A stretch of DNA of 64,000 bases from an archaeon SCG-AAA382B04 (GTDB lineage: Archaea > Halobacteriota > Methanonatronarchaeia > Methanonatronarchaeales > Methanonatronarchaeaceae), in assembly GCA_003034855.1 (NCBI GenBank), contig PZKD01000100.1, positions 151,538 through 215,537 on the forward strand. Reading direction: 5' to 3'. Both the position numbers and the translations under genes were made by a program. The notes under the pieces are model-generated. The model was not told where the DNA came from. It saw only the letters and a program-made list of their open reading frames with translations, and did no database searches. Below are positions 56,274 to 64,000 of this stretch, piece by piece (positions within the stretch are counted from its first letter, which is position 1; the number at the start of each line of letters is the position of its first letter).

Positions 56274-57961
56274 AAGGTGCAGAAGCCGTTATAGAATCTC
56301 TTAAAAAAGAAGGAGTTGAAAAGATATTTGGATATCCCGGTGGTGCTGTAATAAATTTATATGATGCTTTGTATGAAGAACAAGAGATTGATCACATTTT
56401 GACTAGACACGAACAAGGAGCTGCTCATGCTGCCGATGGGTATGCTAGAGTAACAGGTAACCCTGGAGTGTGTGTGGCAACTTCTGGTCCTGGAGCTACC
56501 AACCTGGTAACGGGAATTGCAACTGCCCAAATGGATTCTGTTCCTTTAGTAGCTATAACAGGACAAGTTCCTACAGATATGATTGGAAATGATGCATTCC
56601 AAGAAGCCGATATAACTGGTATTTCAATGCCCATAACAAAACACAATTATTTAATTAAAGATCCTAGCAAGCTAACCAAGGTTATGAGAAAAGCCTTCAA
56701 GATAGCTGGAAATGGAAGAGAGGGGCCTGTTTTAATTGATCTCCCTAAGGATATACAAAACGCAGAAATTAATTTTGAATACAAAGACGTGGATATTAGA
56801 AGTTATCAGCCGACAAAAAAAGGTCATCCACTACAGATTAAAAAAGCCAGTAAAGCAATAATGGAAGCAGAAAGACCAGTTCTTTACGTTGGAGGAGGTG
56901 TGATAGCTAGTAACGCTTCTAAAGAGGTTAGAAAATTAGCTGAATTAACAATGACACCTGTAACAACTACATTGATGGCTAAAGGCAGTTTCGATGAAAA
57001 TCATCCTTTATCACTAGATATGCTTGGTATGCATGGAACTAAATCAGCAAATTATGCTATTACAGAATCTGATTTAATAATTGCTGTAGGAGCAAGATTT
57101 GATGATAGAGTTACTGGAGAAATCGAAGGATTCGCTCCTAATGCTAAAGTAATCCATATTGATATTGATCCTGCTGAAATAGGAAAGAACGTTGAAACTC
57201 ATATTCCGATAGTAGGAGATGCAAAAAAAGTTCTAAAAAAACTTATAGATAGAATAAAGGAACAACAAGTGAATAAAGAAGAAACCGAATGGCATAATAA
57301 GATTGAGAGATGGAAAAAAGAATACCCACTTAGTTACGATAACAAAGGAAGTAGGATAAAACCACAGTTTGTAGTTGAAAAAATAGATGAAACAACCCCT
57401 GATGACACGATAATAGCTACGGAGGTAGGGCAATGTCAGATGTGGGCTGCTCAATTTTATGATTTCAAGAGACCTAGAACTTGGGTAAGTAGCGGTGGTT
57501 TAGGAACAATGGGATATGGTTTACCTGCATCCATTGGAGCACAAGTTGGTAAACCCGAAAAAACTGTTTGGGACATAGCTGGTGACGGAAGCATCCAAAT
57601 GAACATCCAAGAAATAGCTACAGCCACAAAATATGACTTACCTATAAATATTGCCGTTTTAAATAACAATTACCTTGGAATGGTGAGGCAATGGCAAGAA
57701 CTATTTTTTGACAAAAGGTATTCACAAACCAATCTCCCCCAAAACCCTGATTTCGTTAAGATAGCTGAAGGATTTGGAGCAGAAGGAAAGATAGTTGAAA
57801 AACAGAGTGAGGTAAAAGAAGCTATTGAGGAAGCTAATTCATCAAGCAAACCCTACATTATTGACTTTAGAGTTGAAAAAGAAGAAAACGTTATGCCAAT
57901 GGTTCCAGCTGGAGCAAGTTTGAGTGAAGTGATAGATAGTGAGGACCTAAGAGGTGGATAA
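56270..57961 (+). CDS. ilvB: Acetolactate synthase, large subunit
   Basis: 563 residues. Thiamine-diphosphate enzyme that joins two pyruvates, or pyruvate and 2-oxobutyrate. N-terminal [17 protein letters not shown], catalytic Glu in [18 protein letters not shown]-binding middle domain ([13 protein letters not shown]), and the TPP/Mg motif [13 protein letters not shown]...NN ([13 protein letters not shown]). The ATG overlaps the previous TGA. It depends on thiamine diphosphate (see thiL) and is regulated through IlvN. Confidence 0.97.
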   Translation: MKGAEAVIESLKKEGVEKIFGYPGGAVINLYDALYEEQEIDHILTRHEQGAAHAADGYARVTGNPGVCVATSGPGATNLVTGIATAQMDSVPLVAITGQVPTDMIGNDAFQEADITGISMPITKHNYLIKDPSKLTKVMRKAFKIAGNGREGPVLIDLPKDIQNAEINFEYKDVDIRSYQPTKKGHPLQIKKASKAIMEAERPVLYVGGGVIASNASKEVRKLAELTMTPVTTTLMAKGSFDENHPLSLDMLGMHGTKSANYAITESDLIIAVGARFDDRVTGEIEGFAPNAKVIHIDIDPAEIGKNVETHIPIVGDAKKVLKKLIDRIKEQQVNKEETEWHNKIERWKKEYPLSYDNKGSRIKPQFVVEKIDETTPDDTIIATEVGQCQMWAAQFYDFKRPRTWVSSGGLGTMGYGLPASIGAQVGKPEKTVWDIAGDGSIQMNIQEIATATKYDLPINIAVLNNNYLGMVRQWQELFFDKRYSQTNLPQNPDFVKIAEGFGAEGKIVEKQSEVKEAIEEANSSSKPYIIDFRVEKEENVMPMVPAGASLSEVIDSEDLRGG

Positions 57962-57962
57962 G

Positions 57963-58472
57963 ATGGATTTACATATTATAGGTCTATTAGTAGAAAACAA
58001 ACCAGGTGTTTTGAATAGAGTTTCAGGACTTTTCAGCAGACGAGGTTTCAACATTGAATCTATATCAGTAGGAGTTACAGAAAATCCCGATATATCTAGA
58101 ATGACTATAACTCTTGAGGGAGATGAAAAGGTTTTAGAACAAGTAATAAAGCAATTAAACAAACAGATAGATGTCATAAAAGTAACTGAACTAAAAGAAG
58201 ATTATGTTGAAAGAGAGTTAGCCCTAATAAAAGTCAATGCAAGTAACCCAGATGAAAGATCAGAGGTAATGCAAGTTGCTGATGTTTTTAGAGCAAACAT
58301 TATTGATGTTAGTAAAAAAACAGTTACAATAGAAGTTACAGGAGACCAAGAGAAAATAGATGCTATTATTGACATGGTTAAAAAACATGGAATAAAAGAA
58401 CTAGCTCAAACTGGTGTTGTAGCCATGAATAGAGGAAAAAAATCAATTAAAAAAGGTGAGGAAAATGAATAA
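57963..58472 (+). CDS. ilvN: Acetolactate synthase, small regulatory subunit
   Basis: About 169 residues from the ATG at 57963, which has a GAGGTG site; a GTG at 57954 overlaps ilvB. An N-terminal ACT domain ([32 protein letters not shown]) binds valine for feedback control. The C-terminal half ([18 protein letters not shown]) binds and activates IlvB. Standard length. The stop overlaps the ilvC start. Confidence 0.96.
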   Translation: MDLHIIGLLVENKPGVLNRVSGLFSRRGFNIESISVGVTENPDISRMTITLEGDEKVLEQVIKQLNKQIDVIKVTELKEDYVERELALIKVNASNPDERSEVMQVADVFRANIIDVSKKTVTIEVTGDQEKIDAIIDMVKKHGIKELAQTGVVAMNRGKKSIKKGEENE

Positions 58473-59454
58473 AAAGATATATCAAAAAGAAGATGCTGAG
58501 CTAGATGACATAGAAGGTAAAATAGCTGTATTAGGGTATGGTAGTCAGGGACATGCCCATGCACAAAACCTAGATAATAGTGGATTAGATGTGGTAGTTG
58601 GAGCTAGAAAAGGCGGTAATTCTTGGCAAGAAGCAAAAAAAGATGGTTTAGAAGTTAAAAAAATACCTAAAGCAGTTAAAGAATCAAAACACATCTCGAT
58701 ACTAATCCCAGATGAAGTGCAACCCGAAGTTTATTCAGAAAAGATAGAACCAAATATCGAAGAAAACGATACCCTAATTTTTGCTCATGGCTTTAACATT
58801 CATTACAATCAAATAAGGCCACCAGAAAACACTGATGTGGTTATGGTTGCTCCAAAAGGACCTGGTCATTTAGTTAGAAGAACATATGAAGCTGGTAATG
58901 GAACACCAGCGTTATTCGCAATATATCAAGATTTTACAAATAAAGCAAAACAAAAAGCCCTAGCCTACTCAAAGGGAATTGGATGTACCCGAGCAGGGGT
59001 GTTAGAAACAACATTCAAAGAAGAAACAGAAACAGATCTATTCGGAGAACAAGTAGATTTATGTGGCGGTGTAACTGAACTAATAAAATCCACATTCGAG
59101 ACCTTAGTTGAAGAAGGGTATCAACCAGAAGTTGCCTACTTCGAATCCCTTCATGAACTAAAACTGATTGTTGACTTAATTCATGAATCTGGATTGAGAG
59201 GAATGTGGAGCTCTGTTAGTAACACAGCAGAGTATGGAGGTTTATCTAGAAGAGAAAAAGTAATAGACGAAAATGTAAAAGAAAACATGAAAGAAGTCTT
59301 AGATGAAATACAAAAAGGAGAATTCGCAAGAGAGTGGATTCTTGAAAACCAAGCCAACCTCCCTTCTCTAGAGAAACTTAGAGAAAAAGAAAAAGAACAC
59401 AAAATTGAAGAAGTTGGTAAAGAACTTAGAGAAATAATGCCCTGGCTAGATTAA
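58465..59454 (+). CDS. ilvC: Ketol-acid reductoisomerase
   Basis: About 329 residues, class I length, from the ATG at 58465, which overlaps the ilvN stop and follows GGTGAGG. It converts acetolactate and acetohydroxybutyrate to dihydroxy acids. NADPH motif [15 protein letters not shown], then [14 protein letters not shown]. Catalytic Mg ligands lie in [18 protein letters not shown] and the Glu residues of [16 protein letters not shown]. Last gene of the branched-chain run. Confidence 0.97.
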   Translation: MNKKIYQKEDAELDDIEGKIAVLGYGSQGHAHAQNLDNSGLDVVVGARKGGNSWQEAKKDGLEVKKIPKAVKESKHISILIPDEVQPEVYSEKIEPNIEENDTLIFAHGFNIHYNQIRPPENTDVVMVAPKGPGHLVRRTYEAGNGTPALFAIYQDFTNKAKQKALAYSKGIGCTRAGVLETTFKEETETDLFGEQVDLCGGVTELIKSTFETLVEEGYQPEVAYFESLHELKLIVDLIHESGLRGMWSSVSNTAEYGGLSRREKVIDENVKENMKEVLDEIQKGEFAREWILENQANLPSLEKLREKEKEHKIEEVGKELREIMPWLD

Positions 59455-59577
59455 AACATCTACCATCTCTCTAATTTCCTCTCCTCCAAAAATTTTTTAT
59501 TTTTACTTAATTTTTTAACTGCTTTACTATAGGATTTATCTTTATAGGCTCCCAATTTTAAAATAGGTGAATTATTT

Positions 59578-60009
59578 ATGAAGTATGGAGTTCTAGTTGA
59601 AAGATTTGGAGTTCCTGATATTACTGTAGATGAATTGATGACTGAGAACCCAGTTACTGTCACAAAAAACACTATGATAAGAGAATTGGTTTCTCTCTTT
59701 AAAGAACATGATTTTCATGCCTTTCCCGTAGTAGAAGATGAAGAACTAAAAGGAGTCGTGACAAAAACTGATTTAGTTAATGAAATAGACGAGAACGGTC
59801 TTGAAGAGTTCATGGAAAAAGAAGTTGGAGAAATTTGTTCAGAAAACCTAATAACTGTCAAACATGACGCCAACGTCATGGATGCAACCGATCTCTTGAT
59901 AAAACAAGGTCATAGGTTTGTTCCTATAGTTGATGAAAATGAGTTAGTAGGTGTTTTAAGTTATAACGATATTGCAAAAAGATTGATGAAAACAGTTCCT
60001 ACAAAATAG
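59578..60009 (+). CDS. CBS-domain pair protein
   Basis: 143 residues made almost only of two CBS motifs: the first with VDELMTENPVTVTKNTMI and AFPVVEDEELKGVVTKTD, the second with VGEICSENLITVKHDANV and FVPIVDENELVGVLSYND. Such Bateman modules bind adenine nucleotides or SAM and regulate partners; the partner is unknown. A TAGGTGA site precedes the ATG. It follows the ilv operon by 123 bp with its own AT-rich leader. Confidence 0.9.
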   Translation: MKYGVLVERFGVPDITVDELMTENPVTVTKNTMIRELVSLFKEHDFHAFPVVEDEELKGVVTKTDLVNEIDENGLEEFMEKEVGEICSENLITVKHDANVMDATDLLIKQGHRFVPIVDENELVGVLSYNDIAKRLMKTVPTK

Positions 60010-60011
60010 AT

Positions 60012-60030
60012 TAAAAAAAATAAAAAAATA
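60012..60030 (-). terminator. U-rich terminator of the purine permease gene
   Basis: On the minus strand the sequence after the permease stop is TTATTTTTTTATTTTTTTTAA-like, a run of T residues typical of archaeal intrinsic termination. It also separates the convergent CBS gene. Confidence 0.5.
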
Positions 60031-60043
60031 AGGGATTTTTAGT

Positions 60044-61459
60044 TTAAGCTAATACACCGCCAGTTCTCACATAGAAGTAGGCAATAAATAGTAGTGCTAA
60101 TATGACTTGAGGCGCGTTTAGGTCTTCCCATTCCCCTTTTCCTATTTTAACTACTGGATAGGAGATGATTCCTGCTGCTATTCCATATCCTATGTTATAG
60201 GTTAGCGGCATGATTATGATTGTTAGAGCAGCCGGCACTACGTGGGAGAGATCTGTCCAATCAACTTCTGTGATGTTCTGCATCATTAAGATAGCTACTA
60301 CCACTAATGCTAGATGTGAGGCAAACAATGGAACTCCTGCTGCAAGAGGCACGAATATCATTGAAATAAGGAACAATATAGCAATTACTAGTGCTGTCAT
60401 CCCTGTCCTTCCACCTTCTTCAACTCCAGTTGATGATTCTATGTATGTTGTTACGGTTGAGGTTCCCAACATTGCTCCAAAAGTTGTTCCAATTGCATCA
60501 GCCATTAATGGTTTATCTATCTCAGGAAGGTTACCATCTTCATCTAAAAATCCAGCTATTTGTGAAACACCTATCAATGTTCCAGCGGTGTCAAAGAAAT
60601 CTACAAAGAAGAATGTAAAGATTACTACGGCAAAAGCAACTGCAGTAACTCCTTCGGCTGTACCTATCATGCCGAAACCTTCAATGAATCCTTGTGTTAG
60701 TGGAATAATATTGTAATGTGCTGAAGGAACCGATGGTATTGCTTTATCGGGAAACATTCCTATGAAGTTTAAGACATAAGCAACAATTGTTGTTGAGATT
60801 ATCCCAATTATTATTGAACCTCTTATTCTCCTAACATATAGGAAAAAGGTGAAAAAGAGACCGATTACCGATAAGAGGGCAACTGGATCTTGGAAGATAT
60901 TTCCTAATGTAACTAGTGTAGCAGGATCATCCACGACAATACCCATCTCTTGTAAACCTATAATCGCCAAGAATAATCCAATACCTGTTCCCACCGACAA
61001 TTTCACTGGTTTGGGAAAAGCTTTAATCACGTATTCTCTGGCTCCAGCAACTGTAATCAATATAAATATTACTCCCTCTACAACAGTAGCAGCCAATGCA
61101 GCTTGCCACGGAAAACCCATCTGTAATACAACTGTATAAGCGAAAAAGGCGTTTAATCCTAATCCAGGGGCAAGTCCAAAGGGCCGGTTAGCATAGAACG
61201 CCATCACCAACATCGCGATAACAGAAGCGAGTATGGTGACTATAGCCAGCATTTGGAAAACTTGATTAGTCGAATAACCAGGTATTTGAATTGCAGACGG
61301 CCCACCTTCAAATAGTGGTCTCCCTAGGATTGTTGGATTAACTATAACAATATAAGACATAGTCAAAAACGTGGTGAGTCCCGCCAAAATCTCCGTGCGC
61401 AAGTTTGTGTTGTGTTTCTCTAATTCGAAATAATTCGAAAGCTTTTTACTTATATTCAT
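60044..61459 (-). CDS. AzgA-type purine (guanine/hypoxanthine) permease
   Basis: About 471 residues from the ATG at 61459. NCS2/AzgA family with about 12-14 helices: TEILAGLTTFLTMSYIVIVN at the start, LAPGLGLNAFFAYTVV, SVGTGIGLFLAIIGLQE, VDFFDTAGTLIGVS and GTSTVTTYIESSTGVEEGG, which carry the substrate-binding residues. It moves guanine, hypoxanthine or adenine with protons. It is divergent from a purine-type phosphoribosyltransferase 102 bp away, which together make a salvage unit. Confidence 0.92.
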   Translation of the reverse strand: MNISKKLSNYFELEKHNTNLRTEILAGLTTFLTMSYIVIVNPTILGRPLFEGGPSAIQIPGYSTNQVFQMLAIVTILASVIAMLVMAFYANRPFGLAPGLGLNAFFAYTVVLQMGFPWQAALAATVVEGVIFILITVAGAREYVIKAFPKPVKLSVGTGIGLFLAIIGLQEMGIVVDDPATLVTLGNIFQDPVALLSVIGLFFTFFLYVRRIRGSIIIGIISTTIVAYVLNFIGMFPDKAIPSVPSAHYNIIPLTQGFIEGFGMIGTAEGVTAVAFAVVIFTFFFVDFFDTAGTLIGVSQIAGFLDEDGNLPEIDKPLMADAIGTTFGAMLGTSTVTTYIESSTGVEEGGRTGMTALVIAILFLISMIFVPLAAGVPLFASHLALVVVAILMMQNITEVDWTDLSHVVPAALTIIIMPLTYNIGYGIAAGIISYPVVKIGKGEWEDLNAPQVILALLFIAYFYVRTGGVLA

Positions 61460-61561
61460 TAGTAATCTAATAGACAAATATGTTTTAAAAAATTTTCGTC
61501 ATCAAAAACTATTTTGTCTTTAGATCACCTATCTAGTATATATCACACATTACGTGATAAG

Positions 61562-62041
61562 ATGGGTAATGAAAAATTATTTGTCAGTTGGGAAGAACTC
61601 GAAGAACTTAACAAGAAGTTAGTTAAAAAAATTAAAAGAAATGATTACAACCCTAATGCCGTGATAGGGATTTCAAGAGGAGGATTACCTATATCAGTTA
61701 GAGTAAGTCATCTATTGGAGCTTCCAATGGGAATGATTGAAGCTGATCACTATCGGGGAGATGGATATGGCACACAACAAGACAAAGCAGTTATTAAAGG
61801 TACATTATTTGGAAAAAAGATAAAGGGAAACATCTTATTAGTTGATGACATCATTGACACTGGAAAAACAATGGAAGCCGTTATAGAAGAATTAAATCAA
61901 ATAAAAGAGATTGAAGAAATAAAAACAGGTGTTATTCACGAAAAACCTCATTCTTGTATGAAACCAGATTTCTGTGCTTATCCCACCCCTGTTGATAAAT
62001 GGGTTGTGTATCCTTTCGAGAAGATGAGCCCAGGGGATTAA
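61562..62041 (+). CDS. Purine (xanthine/guanine-type) phosphoribosyltransferase
   Basis: About 159 residues from the ATG at 61562; a TTG at 61514 is less likely. Start FVSWEELEELNKKLVKKI, base region AVIGISRGGLPISVRVSHLL, and the PRPP-binding motif ILLVDDIIDTGKTMEAV. It resembles archaeal Gpt-like enzymes that make XMP or GMP from base and PRPP. Substrate inferred from family and from the divergent permease. After the stop, 62042-62210 is AT-rich with no gene seen. Confidence 0.88.
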   Translation: MGNEKLFVSWEELEELNKKLVKKIKRNDYNPNAVIGISRGGLPISVRVSHLLELPMGMIEADHYRGDGYGTQQDKAVIKGTLFGKKIKGNILLVDDIIDTGKTMEAVIEELNQIKEIEEIKTGVIHEKPHSCMKPDFCAYPTPVDKWVVYPFEKMSPGD

Positions 62042-62210
62042 CAAAAATTAATAATAATCAAAAAAGATGTTTCCCTGAAATCAGGATTTTTGAAGACCTT
62101 TTGATGTTTTGGAATATTTTTAATTTAAGTAATCATTTCTTAGCAAAATAAACCTCATTTTTTTATCTCTTTTCTTTTGAAAGTAACCATATCTATACTA
62201 AATCAAACTA

Positions 62211-62262
62211 GTGAACTACCCCTACCTAAATCATGGATTTTGGAAGGGGCTTCCCTGTTCAA
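62211..62262 (-). ncRNA. Right end of tnpB element 2 with hairpin (R9); likely guide-RNA 3' part
   Basis: GTGAACTACCCCTACC, stem CCTAAATC-ATG-GATTTTGG (62225-62243, one mismatch), then AAGGGGCTTCCC. It partly overlaps the last tnpB codons, as omega RNAs do. Confidence 0.5.
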
Positions 62263-63458
62263 CCACTCGACTTACTGGAACCAAGGTGGTTCCAGCAGAG
62301 GTTGATGTGTCCAAGGGCTTAACTTCGGACAGTCCCTGCCCTACCAAACTTATAGCCCTATTCACGATGTTTATAGCCGCATTCAAATCACGATCAATCT
62401 CCAAGCCACATTCCCTACACTCATGCACTCTATCAAATAATTCTTTATCTACCTTATTACTACAACCTGGATTTGAGCAGTTTTTTGTTGTGTTTTTTGC
62501 TCTTATCTCTATAACTTGCTCACCAGCTTGTGAAGCTTTGTAAGCAACCAATGAAGTAAATTCATTCCAAGCGTAATTAGCTATATGCCTATTTAAGACG
62601 CTGCCCTCACCCTCCGATAAGTTCTTACTATCCAAATCCTCCACCGCTATCACATCGTATTTGTCGACGTATGCTCTTGATAGTTTATGCAAGAAATCTC
62701 TTCGTGCATCTCTCAGTTTTTTGTGTGCTTTCGCCAACCTCTTCTTTTGCTTCTTCCAATTATTGCTTCCTTTTTCTTTCTTAGATAGCTTCTTTTGCTC
62801 TTTCTTGATTCTTTTGTATTTATTGTATAGTAAGTTTTTTAGGTTCCTTATTTCTCTTCCCTCGCTGTCAACTAAGAAGTTGGATACATTTAGGTCTATT
62901 CCTATTATGTCGCAGTCTTCCGTGATTGGTTTTTTGTCAGGCTTCGGCACCTCTAGCTCGAGAACAATTTTCCAGTCACCACAACCATATTCTTTTATTA
63001 CCACACCCTTTAACCTCAGCGCCTTCTGAAATTGGTCCATGGAAGTTTACAGGAATCTCCCCTATCCTTGATAGGTGTATGGTTCCGTTTTCTTGGTTTA
63101 TCTCGAACCCTGACTGATTACACTCAATGCTGTTGATTGAGTTCTTGTACCGTAGTTTTCCAACTTTCTCCCCCTTCTCTTTTTTTGTACTTAGACCTTT
63201 AATTGCGTCGTATATTCTTCCTATTGTTTGTTGAGCCGCCTTTGAGTATACATTCTGGAACTCAGGGTTCGATGTCTTCTTCCACTCTGGCAACTTGTTA
63301 TACATCTCGTATCTTGGTATCCAGTCATTTAATTTGTTTAGTGTTTCTAGTGCTTTGTTGTAGATGTCCTTGTGTATCTCGAAGTGCTTCTGCAATTCTT
63401 CCTTATTTTCCTCTGTTAGATTAGCATCGTATTTGTACGAGAGCAACTGCGAACCCAT
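62231..63458 (-). pseudogene. TnpB with one frameshift
   Basis: Two frames (63458 to about 63010, then to 62231) join into one TnpB of about 405 residues. The first carries the N-terminal region (HKDIYNKALETLNKLNDW; GKLRYKNSINSI). The second carries the RuvC core: Asp in IIGIDLNVSNFL, Glu in VIAVEDLDSKNL, a zinc finger (CSNPGC, CRECG) and Asp in DRDLNAAINIVNRA. The offset is +1, in the overlap 62976-63040. All catalytic residues remain, so the change is probably recent. No tnpA nearby. Confidence 0.85.
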
Positions 63459-63504
63459 CTAACCTTTATTTATAAATTTATGGTTAAAAAGTATTAGAGT
63501 TGAT

Positions 63505-63562
63505 TCATCACTCCACCAAAATCAAAGATTAGGAAGGTGTTTTCTCAACCATTAAGATAAAC
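63505..63562 (-). repeat. Palindromic module before tnpB element 2, copy R10
   Basis: CTCCACCAAAATCAAAGATT, then AGGAAGGTGTTTTCTCAACC and ATTAAGATAAAC. Tail nearly identical to R6 and similar to R1, R2 and R7. It could be the left end of the element or a solitary unit. Confidence 0.6.
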
Positions 63563-63583
63563 TATACTAAAAAAATAAGTGAA

Positions 63584-63640
63584 GTGACCCCACAGCAGAG
63601 CTGTGGGGCTTCCCTGCGACCTTATCCCAAAAGAGGGAGT
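63584..63640 (-). repeat. IS605/IS1341-type right end, copy R11
   Basis: GTGACCCCACAGCAGAGCTG with a perfect stem CCCCACAG-CAGAG-CTGTGGGG (63588-63608) followed by CTTCCCTGCGACC. On the minus strand it ends GTGGGGTCAC. It starts 22 bp beyond R10. Confidence 0.7.
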
Positions 63641-64000
63641 TTGTTTTCCACGATGCTTATCTCATTCACACCGTCAACAGAGAACTATTGCTTTGGGGAA
63701 GTTTGGATTAGGGAACAGTTCCCATACACTAACTCACGGTGGTTCCGCTTATTCCTCATGGTGGCTCCACACCACTCGCTACACCATCCTCCCAAAAAAG
63801 GGGAATTTGGCTTACCTCTATGGACTCAATCCATGGGTTGTACTTAGCTCATGTCTCAAAGCTAGTCCACGAAATTGCTCGTGTGGGCAACGGGATTGCT
63901 TTTTGATAGAGGCAGACTCCCAACCAACTGCCAGTTACCCCTAAAATGTTCCTAATACCACTCAAGTACTACTAAAAGCATTCACCCCCACGGCAGATCT
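63584..64000 (-). mobile_element. 3' part of a further tnpB-type element, cut by the window edge
   Basis: From R11 to the edge the sequence is clearly richer in G+C than the chromosome and holds no intact gene. At the very edge the minus strand reads RSAVGVNAFSST then stop, which may be the last residues of TnpB. The 370 bases between would be the long non-coding 3' region typical of some IS1341-type elements. The call rests on R11 and composition. Confidence 0.4.

Larger units (their letters stand above)
62211..63562 (-). mobile_element. IS605-type element with frameshifted tnpB
   Basis: Right end with hairpin at 62211-62262, a broken tnpB, and a palindromic module at its 5' side (63505-63562). 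No tnpA. The right end is nearly the same as that of the element at 46 kb (CTACCCCTACC, hairpin, GGAAG-GGC). Left limit uncertain. Confidence 0.7.

Noticed and set aside
59460..59672. Minus-strand open frame with a lysine-rich end between ilvC and the CBS gene
   Set aside because: Its first half is antisense to the CBS gene, no start or ribosome-binding site is convincing, and the spacer fits a promoter region.
10870..63640. Dispersed repeats as a CRISPR array
   Set aside because: The copies are scattered over 50 kb, lack regular spacers and vary in the hairpin; no cas genes are present.
1..64000. tRNA, rRNA or replication origin
   Set aside because: Spacers were read for cloverleaf, rRNA and Cdc6/ORB-like signals; none was found, but small RNAs cannot be excluded by eye.

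Overview
The window is a compact, AT-rich stretch (about one third G+C by eye) of an archaeal chromosome, most likely euryarchaeal. Archaeal marker genes are spread through it: archaeal-type SAM synthetase, diadenylate cyclase DacZ, RIO2 kinase, ribosomal protein S8e, the KH/beta-CASP nuclease aCPSF1, a proteasome beta subunit with a short propeptide, FtsZ, TtuA, type II GAPDH and the archaeal coenzyme A route (pantoate kinase plus phosphopantothenate synthetase). An F420-dependent NADP reductase, a folate-independent methionine synthase pair and NikR/HypB fit a methanogen or another F420-using anaerobe. A Methanonatronarchaeia-like lineage is only a guess. I saw no rRNA, tRNA, CRISPR array or replication origin.

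Layout. 1-10.9 kb: partial glycosyltransferase, PyrK, a FAH-family hydrolase, a SpoIIM-like membrane protein, GAPDH, a methyltransferase, RIO2 with a COG2433 protein, SAM synthetase, DacZ and TtuA. 10.9-15.8 kb: ftsZ, a G+C-richer IS with perfect 16-bp terminal repeats and a frameshifted transposase, then a V4R-domain protein between two membrane proteins. 15.9-26 kb: a long leftward run with aCPSF1, proteasome beta, a radical SAM enzyme, ThiL, AspS, HisD and the CoA genes (PPS, PoK, CoaBC), preceded by a decayed permease fragment. 26-34 kb: an EamA transporter, an FAD dehydrogenase and the smc-scpA-scpB condensin operon led by a small coiled-coil gene. 34-45.9 kb: a two-gene methionine synthase, a Gate-domain membrane protein divergent from nikR-hypB, the carA-carB-argG-rps8e operon, NpdG and an AAA ATPase. 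45.9-54.7 kb: an IS605-type tnpB element that cut a gene, a VTT-family protein, an Lhr-like helicase, an Rpe/Rpap pair, a riboflavin reductase, an unknown gene and a hexulose-phosphate isomerase. 54.8-62 kb: a branched-chain amino-acid operon (cimA/leuA-ilvB-ilvN-ilvC), a CBS protein and a purine permease divergent from a phosphoribosyltransferase. 62-64 kb: a cluster of IS605-type elements.

The signal least explained by ordinary genes is a set of about a dozen short palindromic modules. They look like IS200/IS605 ends. Two frame or flank tnpB genes at 46-47 kb and two lie around a frameshifted tnpB at 62-63.5 kb. The rest are solitary, and some sit at gene boundaries: after the ttuA stop, over the stop codon of the riboflavin reductase, between scpA and scpB, just upstream of the helicase start, and directly before the first methionine synthase gene. 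Every copy I found has the same orientation. That suggests strand-biased insertion and possibly a family of tnpB-less elements.
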